Assembly (NCBI GenBank): GCA_046546235.1
Contig: JBKGYG010000024.1
Coordinates: 1 to 24,643 of the forward strand
From: JBKGYG01 sp046546235
Lineage (GTDB): Bacteria > Bacillota > Clostridia > Lachnospirales > DSM-24629
DNA length: 24,643 nucleotides
Reading direction: 5' to 3'
Under the pieces are notes generated by a model, which searched no databases, was not told where the DNA came from, and saw nothing but the letters and a program-made list of their open reading frames with translations. Below are positions 6,099-15,192 of this stretch, piece by piece (within the stretch, counting starts at the first letter, position 1; every line of letters begins with the position of its first letter). Both the position numbers and the translations under genes were made by a program.

Positions 6099-7037
6099 TC
6101 ACTCCATATTTTTAGCTACTATAACTGCCCATTCACCTTTTTCTTTTGTTTCTATAATAGATAATCCATTTTTAATTAAAGAACTTTTAACTTCTTTAAC
6201 CTTTTCTAAAATAATACCTGACATTATAAATAATCCATTTGTTTTTAGGACTTTTTTTATATTTTCAGTTAGCTTGATTATTACATCAGCTAATATATTT
6301 GCGACTACTATATCAGATTTTTCATTAATTGTATCTACTAAATCACCTTGTTTAACAGATACATTGCTTGAAACTTTATTTTTATTTATATTTTCTTTAG
6401 CAACTGCTACAGCATTTGGATCAATATCTGTACATATCACTTTTGAAGCACCCAATTTAGCAGCAGCAATTCCTAAAACACCACTTCCGCAACCAATATC
6501 ATATACAATCAAATTCCTTTGTATATATTTATTAATCATATTAATACATAAACTTGTTGTTTCATGAGTCCCTGTACCAAAAGCCATTCCTGGATCAAGT
6601 TCTAAAATAATATCATTCTCATAGGCAAAATCCATCTCTTCCCAAGAAGGTTTTATTATAATATTCTTATCAACTCTAAAAGGCTTAAAGTATTTTTTCC
6701 AGTTATTTGCCCAATCTTTTTCATCTATTTCTTTCGTCTCGATAATTCCTTTACCAATATATAAATATTGCGAAACATCTTTTAATATTTTTTTTATATT
6801 ATTGATAATAATTTTTTTATCTTCTTTTTCTGATAAGTAAAAACTCATATAAGATGTATCCTTGTCTTTTTGGGTTGGTTCGTCAAGAAAATCAACATAC
6901 ATTATTTCTTTGTCTTTATTAGATAAAGGCACTCCATCCTCTATCTCAATGCCCTGAATCCCTAATTTCAAAAGACGATAGCTAATAGCATCTACAGCTT
7001 GTGGAGTTGTTGTCAATTTATATTGCAACCATTTCAA
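6099..7037 (-). CDS. prmA: Ribosomal protein L11 methyltransferase PrmA
   Basis: PrmA is a Rossmann-fold methyltransferase that methylates ribosomal protein L11 at several amino groups. It has 312 residues. The N-terminal L11-recognition domain (about 1-75) is followed by LDPGMAFGTGTHETT (147-161), the SAM motif I DIGCGSGVLGIAA (180-192), the acidic TDID (203-206) and NILAD (247-251). The ATG is the only start that fits, because an in-frame stop lies three codons upstream. The ribosome site AAGGAGAT is about 14 bases away, longer than usual, so translation may be modest. It stands 15 bases after dnaJ in the heat-shock operon, an arrangement also known from B. subtilis (yqeT). Confidence 0.95.
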   Translation of the reverse strand: MKWLQYKLTTTPQAVDAISYRLLKLGIQGIEIEDGVPLSNKDKEIMYVDFLDEPTQKDKDTSYMSFYLSEKEDKKIIINNIKKILKDVSQYLYIGKGIIETKEIDEKDWANNWKKYFKPFRVDKNIIIKPSWEEMDFAYENDIILELDPGMAFGTGTHETTSLCINMINKYIQRNLIVYDIGCGSGVLGIAAAKLGASKVICTDIDPNAVAVAKENINKNKVSSNVSVKQGDLVDTINEKSDIVVANILADVIIKLTENIKKVLKTNGLFIMSGIILEKVKEVKSSLIKNGLSIIETKEKGEWAVIVAKNME

Positions 7038-7052
7038 ATTATATACATCTCC

Positions 7053-8198
7053 TTAATTCATTGCATCTTTAAAACCATCTTTTACCTTGTCAAAAAAACC
7101 TCTTTTGTGCTCATGTACTTTCTCGCCATTAGATTCTGCAAAACGTTTAAGCAGATTCTTTTGCTCTTCATTTAATTTTTTTGGAACTTTTACAATCAGA
7201 GTAACATAGTGATCTCCTCTTATTTCTTTATTACGTATATGAGGTACCCCTTTGCCCTTTAATTTAACTTGTGTATGTGATTGTGTTCCGGCTTTAATAA
7301 TATGTTTTTCTTCACCATCAATGGTTTTGATAATTATATCATCTCCTAGAGCAGCCTGCGTAAAAGAAATAGGAACTTCAGAATATATATTATAACCTTC
7401 TCTTTCAAACTCAGGATGATTCTTAACATATACAGTAACTAAGAGATCGCCTCTTGGTCCGCCATTTACTCCCGGCTCACCTTTTTCTCTTAGACGAATA
7501 CTTTGTCCTTGATCTATTCCTGCTGGAATATCTACAGAAATTGTTTTTTCTTTGCTTTGTTGACCTGTTCCATGGCAATCTTTACATTTATCTTTAATTA
7601 TTTTGCCATCTCCACCACATACATTACAACTACGAACATTTGTAATAGTTCCAAATAATGTTTGTTGGTTATATCTTACTTGCCCAGAACCACCACATTG
7701 CGAACAAGTTTCGGGACTTGTTCCTGGCTTAGCGCCACTTCCTTGGCATGTATCACAAGTTTCTTTAATTGTCATATTGATCTCTTTTTCAACACCAAAA
7801 ACTGCTTCTTTAAATGATAAGTTTAAAGCTGTACGAATACTGGCTCCTTTTTGAGGTGCATTTCTTCTCCTAGATGCTCCTCCACCAAAAAAATCACCAA
7901 ATATATCGCCAAATATATCACCCATATCAAAATCAAAACCACCAAATCCACTTTGGCCACCAGCTCCATTACTAAAAGCTGCATGCCCAAATTGGTCATA
8001 CTTAGCTCTTTTTTCAGAATTGATAAGTACGTCATAAGCTTCTGAAGCTTCTTTAAACTTATGTTCAGCTTCTTCATTTCCTGGATTCATATCAGGATGA
8101 TATTGCTTTGCTAGTTTTCTATATGCTCTTTTAAGCTCTGCGTCTGTGGCATTTTTACTTACACCTAACACTTCATAGTAATCCCTTTTATCCGGCAT
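7053..8198 (-). CDS. dnaJ: Chaperone protein DnaJ
   Basis: DnaJ is the Hsp40 co-chaperone that delivers unfolded clients to DnaK and stimulates its ATPase. This is a full-length type I protein of 381 residues. The J domain has HPD at 34-36, and a Gly/Phe-rich linker spans about 75-107. The four zinc-binding CxxCxGxG repeats start at Cys148, Cys165, Cys191 and Cys205, and two C-terminal beta domains follow. All eight zinc cysteines are present. A ribosome site (GGAAGGTG) stands before the ATG. The 85 bases between dnaK and dnaJ contain a perfect hairpin that could lower dnaJ output relative to dnaK. The gene belongs to the CIRCE-controlled hrcA operon. Confidence 0.98.
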   Translation of the reverse strand: MPDKRDYYEVLGVSKNATDAELKRAYRKLAKQYHPDMNPGNEEAEHKFKEASEAYDVLINSEKRAKYDQFGHAAFSNGAGGQSGFGGFDFDMGDIFGDIFGDFFGGGASRRRNAPQKGASIRTALNLSFKEAVFGVEKEINMTIKETCDTCQGSGAKPGTSPETCSQCGGSGQVRYNQQTLFGTITNVRSCNVCGGDGKIIKDKCKDCHGTGQQSKEKTISVDIPAGIDQGQSIRLREKGEPGVNGGPRGDLLVTVYVKNHPEFEREGYNIYSEVPISFTQAALGDDIIIKTIDGEEKHIIKAGTQSHTQVKLKGKGVPHIRNKEIRGDHYVTLIVKVPKKLNEEQKNLLKRFAESNGEKVHEHKRGFFDKVKDGFKDAMN

Positions 8199-8238
8199 TT
8201 TTTCACACCTTCCAATTAATTAAATATCTTAACTTTTT

Positions 8239-8270
8239 AAAAGCCAAAGAACTTACTTTCTTTGGCTTTT
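8239..8270 (-). terminator. Hairpin between dnaK and dnaJ (attenuator or processing site)
   Basis: AAAAGCCAAAGA (8239-8250) and TCTTTGGCTTTT (8259-8270) are perfectly complementary, giving a 12-bp stem with an eight-base loop. On the minus strand only a short TTTT followed by A's comes after, so a partial terminator or an mRNA-stabilising hairpin is more likely than a full stop. It would set the ratio of dnaK to dnaJ. Confidence 0.6.
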
Positions 8271-8283
8271 TATTATCTCTATT

Positions 8284-10140
8284 TTACACTTCTTTATAGT
8301 CTGCGTCAACTACATCATCATCACCATCATCATCATCAGATTCTGGTGCGGAACCTGGTTCTCCTTGAGCTCCTGGTTGTGCTTGTTGATACATTTGTGC
8401 AAATAAGTTTTGAGCACTAGTCATTAAAGCTTCTTTAAGAGTTTTTATTTGTTCTATATCAGCTTCTGACATATTTTCAACTGTTGTCTTTTCTAAAACT
8501 TCTTTTAGCTTTTTAAGGTCTTCTTCTACTTTACTTTTTTCAGAATCATCTACTTTATCGCCCGATTCTTTAAGTGCTTTTTCTGTTTGAAAAACCATAG
8601 CGTCTGCTTCATTTCTTACATCTATTCCTTCTTTACGTCTTTTATCTTCATCTTCATGTTGTTGCGCTTCTTTTACAGCTTTATCAATATCATCATCGGT
8701 TAGATTTGAACTTGCAGTTATAGTTATATGTTGTGCTTTTCCTGTTCCTAAGTCTTTTGCTGTAACATTTACTATACCATTAGCATCAATATCAAATGTA
8801 ACTTCTATCTGTGGAACTCCTCTAGGTGCTGGTGGAATACCATCTAATCTAAATTGACCGAGAGTTTTATTGTCTTTTGCAAATTGTCTTTCTCCTTGTA
8901 CTACATGGATATCAACAGCTGTTTGATTATCCTCTGCAGTAGAGAAAGTTTGACTTTTCTTAGTAGGTATTGTTGTATTTCTTTCTATAAGTTTAGTAGC
9001 AACTCCACCTAATGTTTCTATACCAAGTGACAATGGTGTAACATCAAGCAATAAGATATCTCCTGCTCCTTCTTCACCAGCTAATTTACCACCTTGAATA
9101 GAAGCACCAATTGCAACACATTCATCAGGGTTTATTCCTTTAAATGCATCTTTACCTGTTATTTTGTTAACTGCATTTTGTACAGCTGGAATTCTTGTAG
9201 AACCACCAACAAGTAAAATTTTATCTAAATCACTAGGATTTAATCCTGCATCTTTTATTGCGTTATTTACTGGTGTTAAAGTTTTTTCTACCAAGTCAGA
9301 AGTTAATTCATCAAATTTTGCTCTTGATAAATTCACATCTAAGTGTTTTGGCCCTTCTTGAGTTGCTGTGATAAATGGTAAGTTAATATTAGTTGTGGTT
9401 GTTGTTGATAATTCTTTTTTGGCTTTCTCAGCAGCTTCTTTTAATCTTTGCATTGCCATCTTATCTTGTGTTAAATCTATTCCTTCTTGACCTTTAAATT
9501 CTTTAACTAAGAACTGGATAACTCTTTCATCAAAGTCGTCTCCACCTAAGCTATTATCTCCACTAGTTGCAAGAACTTCAATTACTCCTTCACCTATTTC
9601 TATAATAGAAATATCAAAAGTTCCTCCACCTAAATCATAAACCATGATTTTTTGTTCATTTTCATTGTCTAATCCATAAGCAAGAGCTGCAGCTGTTGGT
9701 TCATTTATAATTCTTTTTACTTCTAAACCAGCTATTTTCCCTGCATCTTTTGTTGCTTGACGCTGACTATCTGTAAAATATGCTGGAACAGTAATAACAG
9801 CTTCTGTAACCTTTTCTCCTAAATAATTTTCTGCATCAGCTTTTAATTTTTGAAGAATCATTGCAGAAATCTCTTGTGGTGAATATTTTTTATCGTCTAT
9901 TGTCACCCTATAATCTGATCCCATATGTCTTTTTATTGAAGTAACAGTTTTGTCTGGATTGGTAATAGCTTGACGTTTTGCTGGTTCTCCAATTAATCTT
10001 TCTCCTGATTTACTGAACGCTACAACTGATGGTGTTGTTCTAACACCTTCTGTATTTGTTATAACATTTGGTTTGCCACCTTCCATAACAGCTACACAGG
10101 AGTTAGTGGTACCTAAATCAATACCAATAATTTTTCCCAT
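8284..10140 (-). CDS. dnaK: Chaperone protein DnaK (Hsp70)
   Basis: DnaK is the ATP-dependent Hsp70 that binds extended hydrophobic segments of unfolded proteins. It has 618 residues. The nucleotide-binding domain starts GKIIGIDLGTTNSC and contains VKRIINEPTAAALAYG, DLGGGTFD and LLVGGSTRIP. The linker LLLLDVTPLSLG leads to the substrate-binding domain and helical lid, and the tail ends in an acidic run and VVDADYKEV, close to the usual DnaK C-terminus. I chose the ATG at 10140 because AAGGAGG stands just upstream and the protein then begins MGKIIGIDLG; an upstream in-frame start at 10191 adds 17 unrelated residues. It follows grpE by 66 bases in the HrcA-controlled operon. Confidence 0.98.
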   Translation of the reverse strand: MGKIIGIDLGTTNSCVAVMEGGKPNVITNTEGVRTTPSVVAFSKSGERLIGEPAKRQAITNPDKTVTSIKRHMGSDYRVTIDDKKYSPQEISAMILQKLKADAENYLGEKVTEAVITVPAYFTDSQRQATKDAGKIAGLEVKRIINEPTAAALAYGLDNENEQKIMVYDLGGGTFDISIIEIGEGVIEVLATSGDNSLGGDDFDERVIQFLVKEFKGQEGIDLTQDKMAMQRLKEAAEKAKKELSTTTTTNINLPFITATQEGPKHLDVNLSRAKFDELTSDLVEKTLTPVNNAIKDAGLNPSDLDKILLVGGSTRIPAVQNAVNKITGKDAFKGINPDECVAIGASIQGGKLAGEEGAGDILLLDVTPLSLGIETLGGVATKLIERNTTIPTKKSQTFSTAEDNQTAVDIHVVQGERQFAKDNKTLGQFRLDGIPPAPRGVPQIEVTFDIDANGIVNVTAKDLGTGKAQHITITASSNLTDDDIDKAVKEAQQHEDEDKRRKEGIDVRNEADAMVFQTEKALKESGDKVDDSEKSKVEEDLKKLKEVLEKTTVENMSEADIEQIKTLKEALMTSAQNLFAQMYQQAQPGAQGEPGSAPESDDDDGDDDVVDADYKEV

Positions 10141-10206
10141 TATTAATTCCTCCTTATTTTGATTTTTTCTATTCAATACAGAATTAAACATTACTATATA
10201 AATAAA

Positions 10207-10779
10207 TTAATTAACAACTTTAACCATACTATGTCTTAGAACGGTATTTTTATACATATAACCTTTTTGATATTCTTCAACTATTGTATTATCATCGTAA
10301 TCATCATCTTCAGAATGTTGAACTGCATTATGATAATTTGGATTAAAAGGTTGCCCTACAGTTTCGATAGGTTTTACTTCCATTTCTTCTAATGTTGATA
10401 TTAATTGTTTATAAATCATTTCTATACCTTTTGCAAAGTTATTACTTTTTTCTTCTTCAGATAGACCAGTAAGAGCTCTCTCAAAATTATCAATAATAGG
10501 AAGTATTTTTTCCAATACTTCTTTGGCTCCAACTTCATACATTTGAATTTTTTCTTTTTCAGTCCTTTTTCGATAATTATCAAACTCAGCCATTGTACGT
10601 TTTAGTCTATCTACATATTCTTCTAATTGACAGTCTTTTGAAGATTCTTCATCATTATTATCTTCTTCTAATATTTCAGGTTGATCATCATCTATTGAAG
10701 AATCTATCGTTTCTTCAATCTCATTATTATCTACCTGAGTTTCCTGTTCTTTTTTGTTTTTCTCATCATTGTTCACCAA
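10207..10779 (-). CDS. grpE: Nucleotide exchange factor GrpE
   Basis: GrpE releases ADP from DnaK and acts as a thermosensor in the Hsp70 cycle. It has 190 residues: an acidic, disordered N-terminus (1-50) rich in Asp and Glu, a long coiled coil with LKRTMAEFDNYRKRTEKEK (59-77), and a beta domain with GQPFNPNYHNAVQ (142-154). No ATG is available before the conserved coiled coil. The start is TTG (10777-10779) or the GTG next to it (10774-10776), behind the ribosome site AAGGTGA. The TTG has the better spacing of seven bases. It lies 26 bases after hrcA. The rare start may keep GrpE below DnaK level. Confidence 0.96.
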   Translation of the reverse strand: MVNNDEKNKKEQETQVDNNEIEETIDSSIDDDQPEILEEDNNDEESSKDCQLEEYVDRLKRTMAEFDNYRKRTEKEKIQMYEVGAKEVLEKILPIIDNFERALTGLSEEEKSNNFAKGIEMIYKQLISTLEEMEVKPIETVGQPFNPNYHNAVQHSEDDDYDDNTIVEEYQKGYMYKNTVLRHSMVKVVN

Positions 10780-10805
10780 AATCTTTTCACCTTCCTTACT
10801 AATCT

Positions 10806-11837
10806 TTATGGAGACTTCTTATTCCATATATTATCCATTTGTTTAATCATATATTTAAGCATAGAAACAACTTTTACATAGTCCATGCGTTTTGGGCCTA
10901 TAATACCTACTGCACCAATTGTATCCTTACCTATATGATAAGTAGTTGTTATAAAACTACAATCTTCAAATGATTTTATATTGTTTTCATTTCCTATTAC
11001 AATTTTTACATCATCATTTTGCTTATTAATCGTTTCATTTATCATAGAAAGAATAATATTTTTTTCTTCCAGTGTACATAATAATTCTGTAGCTTTATCA
11101 ATGTCACTGAATTCTGGAAATCTAAGTATATTTGTTGCTCCACTAGTATAAATCTCAATATCATCAACAGATTTTACTGTGTTCATAACTGCATCAAGTA
11201 CACCATTTATTATTTCTCTATGAATACCTACGTGATTCTTTAGGTTTTGAATCAAATCCAAGTTAATATCTTGAACTGTTAAACCATGTAAGTTATTATT
11301 AAGTAGCAAATTAATAGTTCTTAACATTTCCAGCTTAATAGGTACCTTGAGATTAAGAAGGTGATTCTTAACAATGTTACCCTCCACTACAATTACTATT
11401 AGAATATTATTAAAATCCAATGAAAGTAATTGTATATGTTTTATTTTAGTCTGTTTGTATTGAGGCGTTGTTACAACAGTTGCATATTTAGTATGATTAG
11501 CAAGAATCTTGGCTATATCCTGTAATAACGCTTCTAATCGATCTACTCGTTCAAATAAAACCTCTTTTAATAAATCCTCTTGAATTTCTTTATGCTTCAT
11601 CAATTGATCAACATACAAACGATATCCTGTATCAGATGGAATCCTCCCAGCTGATGTATGTGGCTGTTTAATAAGCCCTAATTCTTCTAAGTCTGACATT
11701 TCATTTCTAATTGTGGCTGAACTTATACCAAAGTCATATTGCTTAGAAAGTGTCCTAGAACCAACAGGTTCTGCAGATTCAAGGTAACTTAGAATAATAG
11801 CTTGTAAAACCTTAATCTTTCTATCATTTAATTCCAT
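10806..11837 (-). CDS. hrcA: Heat-inducible transcription repressor HrcA
   Basis: HrcA binds CIRCE operators and represses the groESL and dnaK operons; its folding needs GroEL, which gives heat control. It has 343 residues. A winged helix (residues 1-75: GSRTLSKQYDFGISSATIRNEMSDLEELGLIKQP) is followed by the TSAGRIPSDTGYRLYVD signature and the HrcA dimerisation domain. I take the ATG at 11837, ten bases after AGAAGG; the GTG three codons upstream is too close to that site. It is the first gene of its operon, with a perfect CIRCE about 50 bases upstream, so it represses itself. Confidence 0.97.
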   Translation of the reverse strand: MELNDRKIKVLQAIILSYLESAEPVGSRTLSKQYDFGISSATIRNEMSDLEELGLIKQPHTSAGRIPSDTGYRLYVDQLMKHKEIQEDLLKEVLFERVDRLEALLQDIAKILANHTKYATVVTTPQYKQTKIKHIQLLSLDFNNILIVIVVEGNIVKNHLLNLKVPIKLEMLRTINLLLNNNLHGLTVQDINLDLIQNLKNHVGIHREIINGVLDAVMNTVKSVDDIEIYTSGATNILRFPEFSDIDKATELLCTLEEKNIILSMINETINKQNDDVKIVIGNENNIKSFEDCSFITTTYHIGKDTIGAVGIIGPKRMDYVKVVSMLKYMIKQMDNIWNKKSP

Positions 11838-11888
11838 ATAACTCACATCCTTCTAATTATAAAAAGGATCAACTGTGCAACCTTTCTG

Positions 11889-11915
11889 TTAGCACTCTCT
11901 TGATGTGAGTGCTAA
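11889..11915 (-). promoter_or_regulatory. CIRCE operator of the hrcA-dnaK operon
   Basis: TTAGCACTC, nine bases, GAGTGCTAA: a perfect match to the CIRCE consensus bound by HrcA. It lies just downstream of the -10 box, in the transcribed leader, as in other HrcA-controlled operons. Confidence 0.97.
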
Positions 11916-11926
11916 CACTTGCTTTT

Positions 11927-11955
11927 AAAATATCATTTGATTTCCAATTTGTCAA
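11927..11955 (-). promoter_or_regulatory. Sigma-A promoter of the hrcA-dnaK operon
   Basis: On the minus strand a perfect TTGACA (11950-11955), a 17-base spacer and TATTTT (11927-11932). Transcription should start a few bases before CIRCE, so HrcA bound there blocks initiation or early elongation. Confidence 0.85.
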
Positions 11956-11989
11956 GTAATTTTTCAAACTTATTAAATAAAATCTTAGT

Positions 11990-12018
11990 TAAGGTGAATC
12001 CATTATGAATTCACCTTA
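11990..12018 (-). terminator. Inverted repeat between hemW and hrcA, possible terminator
   Basis: TAAGGTGAAT (11990-11999) and ATTCACCTTA (12009-12018) form a perfect 10-bp stem with a nine-base loop. On the minus strand the tail ACTAAGATTTTATTT is only partly T-rich. It lies about 35 bases upstream of the hrcA -35 box, where it could insulate the heat-shock promoter from lepA-hemW read-through. Confidence 0.5.
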
Positions 12019-12096
12019 GACTTACAAAACTCTGTTTTTTAAAATAAGTAGTATACGAATATATATATAGGTTAGCTTGCAAATTATTAAATTACC

Positions 12097-12125
12097 AAAA
12101 AAAAAGATTAGATTTCAATCAATCT
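12097..12125 (-). terminator. Possible weak terminator at the end of hemW
   Basis: On the minus strand a short AGATT/AATCT stem overlaps the hemW stop codon and runs directly into nine T's. The stem has only five base pairs, so it may act together with the inverted repeat about 80 bases further on. Confidence 0.4.
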
Positions 12126-13255
12126 AGAAGAAACTGTGTAAATACATAATTACTTAAATCAATCCCTTTAGAAGTTAGACTTATATTGTCATTTGAAACC
12201 TTGATTAGATTATTATCTTTTAAGTCATATATAGTATTTTTATATATTTCTTCAATATGCATGTTAAATCGTTTTAAGAACTCTTTTTTAGAAACTCCTT
12301 GTGTTAGTCTTAATCCTAAAAACATATATTCTTCCATTTTTTGTTTTTTTATTATTATATTTTTATTTTCTCTAATTTTATTTAAGTGCAAAACATTTTT
12401 TATATAATACTTGATATCTTCAGTATTCTTATATCTAACACCCTTTATATATGAAGATGCTCCTAACCCTATTCCTAAATATTCTCTTCCAATCCAATAG
12501 CTAAGGTTATGTTTGCACTTATAACCTTCCTTAGAAAAATTAGATATCTCATATTGCTTAAACCTAGCTTTTTTTAATTTTGAAATAGCTAAATGATACA
12601 TTTGTCTTTCTATTTCTTCATCTAATTCCTTAAGTTTTCCAGATTCAAACAAGTCTGATAATAAAGTCCCACCTTCAACTATTAAACTATAGCAAGATAT
12701 ATGAGTTGGATTAAGTTTAATAATTTTATCTAATGTATTTTCCCATTTTATAATATTTTGATTAGGCAAACCAAACATTAAGTCTATATTAATATTTTTA
12801 AATCCAGCATCTTTTGCCATATAATAGCTGTCTAAAAATTCTTCATAATTATGTATACGTCCCAAAGCGCTTAATAATTCATTATCAGTTGATTGTAAAC
12901 CGATACTTAATCTATTAATACCTATTTGTTTATATGTCTCTAATTTATCTTTGTCTACTGTTCCAGGATTAACTTCTATTGTGATTTCAACATCATTGCT
13001 TACATTATAATTATCTTTTATTGATTGGATTATCTTCTTAATTAATTCTTTGCTTATAATAGAAGGAGTTCCTCCCCCAATAAATATGCTTATAACTGAA
13101 TACTCAACATCTTTATTAGTAGAATTTATCTCTTTTATTAGCGCTTCAACATAATATTTCTGCTCATTTTTAGTTGAAGGAAAAGATAAAAAATCACAAT
13201 AATAACATTTTTTTATACAAAATGGTATATGAATATAAATGCTTAAAGGTATCAT
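12119..13255 (-). CDS. hemW: Radical SAM heme chaperone HemW
   Basis: A radical-SAM protein of 378 residues in the HemN/HemW group. HemW binds heme and hands it to target proteins; it does not have coproporphyrinogen oxidase activity. The cluster motif is Cys13-x3-Cys17-x2-Cys20 in PFCIKKCYYCDF. The position where true HemN has a fourth cysteine is Phe22, which marks HemW. GGGTPS (60-65) helps to bind SAM, and a HemN_C-type domain fills the last 80 residues. The ribosome site GGTGAT overlaps the lepA stop region, with eight bases between the genes, so hemW is co-expressed with lepA. lepA-hemW is a widespread pair in Firmicutes and is often annotated wrongly as hemN. Confidence 0.94.
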   Translation of the reverse strand: MIPLSIYIHIPFCIKKCYYCDFLSFPSTKNEQKYYVEALIKEINSTNKDVEYSVISIFIGGGTPSIISKELIKKIIQSIKDNYNVSNDVEITIEVNPGTVDKDKLETYKQIGINRLSIGLQSTDNELLSALGRIHNYEEFLDSYYMAKDAGFKNINIDLMFGLPNQNIIKWENTLDKIIKLNPTHISCYSLIVEGGTLLSDLFESGKLKELDEEIERQMYHLAISKLKKARFKQYEISNFSKEGYKCKHNLSYWIGREYLGIGLGASSYIKGVRYKNTEDIKYYIKNVLHLNKIRENKNIIIKKQKMEEYMFLGLRLTQGVSKKEFLKRFNMHIEEIYKNTIYDLKDNNLIKVSNDNISLTSKGIDLSNYVFTQFLLD

Positions 13256-13263
13256 AATATCAC

Positions 13264-15072
13264 CTAATCTAATTTTAAAACACTCATAAAAGCTTTTTGA
13301 GGTACTTCTACATTACCAACTTGACGCATTCTTTTCTTACCTGCTTTTTGCTTTTCAAGCAGTTTTCTTTTTCTAGATATATCTCCACCATAACATTTAG
13401 CTAGAACATCTTTTCTCATAGCCTTAACTGTTTCTCGTGCTATAACTTTATTACCAATAGCTGCTTGTATTGGAACTTCAAATAGGTGTCTTGGTATTTC
13501 TTCTTTAAGCTTTTCAGCTATTTTCCTTCCTCTTTCATATGCTTTTTCTTCATGAACAATCATGGATAATGCATCAACTACTTCTTTATTAATCAATACG
13601 TCGAGTTTAACTAAACTTGATTCCTTATAGCCTTTTAACTCATAATCAAAAGAAGCGTATCCACGAGTCTTAGATTTTAAAGCGTCAAAAAAATCATATA
13701 TTATCTCATTTAGTGGTAATTCATAATGTAATACAGCTCTAGTTTCTTCTATATAATCCATTCCCAAATACTCACCACGCCTCTCTTGACATAGCTCCAT
13801 AATAGGTCCAATATAATCTGTTGGCACCATTATTTCTGCACCAACAATTGGTTCTTCCATCAGTTTTATATTAGAGCTATCTGGCATATCAGTTGGGTTC
13901 GCTAGATTTATTACTTCATCATTTGTTTTATATATTTTGTAAATAACTCCCGGTGCCGTTGTAACTAAATCTAAATTGTATTCTCTTTCAAGTCGTTCTT
14001 GCACAATTTCCATATGCAATAACCCTAAAAACCCACATCTAAAACCAAAGCCTAAAGCTATAGACGTTTCAGGTTCAAATTGTAGGGATGCATCATTTAA
14101 TTGAAGCTTTTCTAAGGCATCTCTTAGATCTTGATATTTTGCACCATCTGCAGGGTAAAGGCCACAATAAACCATAGGATTTACTTTTTTATAACCGGGT
14201 AATGGTTCTTTTGTAGGATTTGCTGCATCTGTAATAGTATCGCCTACTCTAGTATCCTTTACATTTTTTATGCTTGCTGTAATATAGCCAACCATACCTG
14301 CAGTTAATTCTTCAGCAGGAATATATTGACCAGCCCCAAAGTAGCCAACTTCTATTGCTTCAAATTCTTTTTTTGTAGCCATCATTTTAATCTTCATACC
14401 TGGCTTTATAGTACCTTCTTTTATCCTGCTAAAAACTATAACTCCTTTATAAGCATCATAGACCGAGTCAAATACTAAAGCTTTTAAGGGATTATTCTTA
14501 TCCCCTTTTGGAACTGGGACATCTTGTACTATCTTTTCAAGTACTTCTTCTATGTTCTTACCTTCTTTTGCTGAGATTAACGGAGCATCTGAAGCATCTA
14601 ATCCTATTATATCTGTAACCTCTTTTTTTACTCTATCTGGATCAGCACTAGGCAAATCAATTTTATTAATAATTGGAATTATTTCTAAGTCATGCTCCAA
14701 TGCTAAATAAACATTTGCTAATGTCTGAGCTTCTATTCCTTGTGCAGCATCTACAACTAAAATAGCCCCTTCACAAGCTGCCAAACTTCTTGATACTTCA
14801 TAATTAAAATCTACATGTCCAGGTGTGTCTATTACATTAAATACATATTCTTCTCCATCATTTGCTTTGTAAACTAACCTAACAGATTGAGCTTTTATTG
14901 TAATGCCTCGTTCTCTTTCAAGTTCCATATTGTCAAGAACTTGTTGTTGCATTTCTCTTTCAGTTAATAATCCTGTTTTTTCAATAATTCTATCTGCTAA
15001 TGTTGATTTACCGTGATCAATATGTGCAATAATGCAAAAATTTCTTATTTTATCTTGTCCAATATTCGCCAT
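13264..15072 (-). CDS. lepA: Elongation factor 4 (LepA)
   Basis: LepA/EF4 is a ribosome-binding translational GTPase, implicated in back-translocation and in 30S assembly. It has 602 residues, the normal length. The G-domain motifs are AHIDHGKST (16-24), GITIK (56-60), DTPGH (82-86), NKID (136-139) and SAK (167-169). Domain II, the EF-G-like domains III and V, and the LepA-specific C-terminal domain (about 490-602, with KCYGGDISRKRKLLEKQK) follow. AAGGAGG stands 11 bases before the ATG. The gene has its own promoter and is followed closely by hemW. Confidence 0.98.
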   Translation of the reverse strand: MANIGQDKIRNFCIIAHIDHGKSTLADRIIEKTGLLTEREMQQQVLDNMELERERGITIKAQSVRLVYKANDGEEYVFNVIDTPGHVDFNYEVSRSLAACEGAILVVDAAQGIEAQTLANVYLALEHDLEIIPIINKIDLPSADPDRVKKEVTDIIGLDASDAPLISAKEGKNIEEVLEKIVQDVPVPKGDKNNPLKALVFDSVYDAYKGVIVFSRIKEGTIKPGMKIKMMATKKEFEAIEVGYFGAGQYIPAEELTAGMVGYITASIKNVKDTRVGDTITDAANPTKEPLPGYKKVNPMVYCGLYPADGAKYQDLRDALEKLQLNDASLQFEPETSIALGFGFRCGFLGLLHMEIVQERLEREYNLDLVTTAPGVIYKIYKTNDEVINLANPTDMPDSSNIKLMEEPIVGAEIMVPTDYIGPIMELCQERRGEYLGMDYIEETRAVLHYELPLNEIIYDFFDALKSKTRGYASFDYELKGYKESSLVKLDVLINKEVVDALSMIVHEEKAYERGRKIAEKLKEEIPRHLFEVPIQAAIGNKVIARETVKAMRKDVLAKCYGGDISRKRKLLEKQKAGKKRMRQVGNVEVPQKAFMSVLKLD

Positions 15073-15110
15073 TAGAGAATTTTCCTCCTTGCGTGTATAT
15101 ACTGATGGTA

Positions 15111-15139
15111 ATTATAGCATAGAGTTTTTTTTCATACAA
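15111..15139 (-). promoter_or_regulatory. Promoter of lepA-hemW with extended -10
   Basis: On the minus strand TTGTAT (15134-15139), a 17-base spacer and a perfect TATAAT (15111-15116) preceded by TGC, which makes an extended -10. This is a strong constitutive type of promoter about 40 bases upstream of the lepA start. Confidence 0.75.
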
Positions 15140-15192
15140 CATTTAATTGATTTTATGTTGTTATAAATTCATTAATATTATGAACACAAATT

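Noticed and set aside
7823..8077. Minus-strand frame of 84 codons inside dnaJ
   Set aside because: It lies in an alternative frame of an intact dnaJ and has no ribosome site; dnaJ itself explains the sequence.
12119..13255. Oxygen-independent coproporphyrinogen III oxidase (HemN)
   Set aside because: The fourth cysteine of the HemN motif is replaced by Phe, the length is that of HemW, and the place next to lepA is that of hemW.
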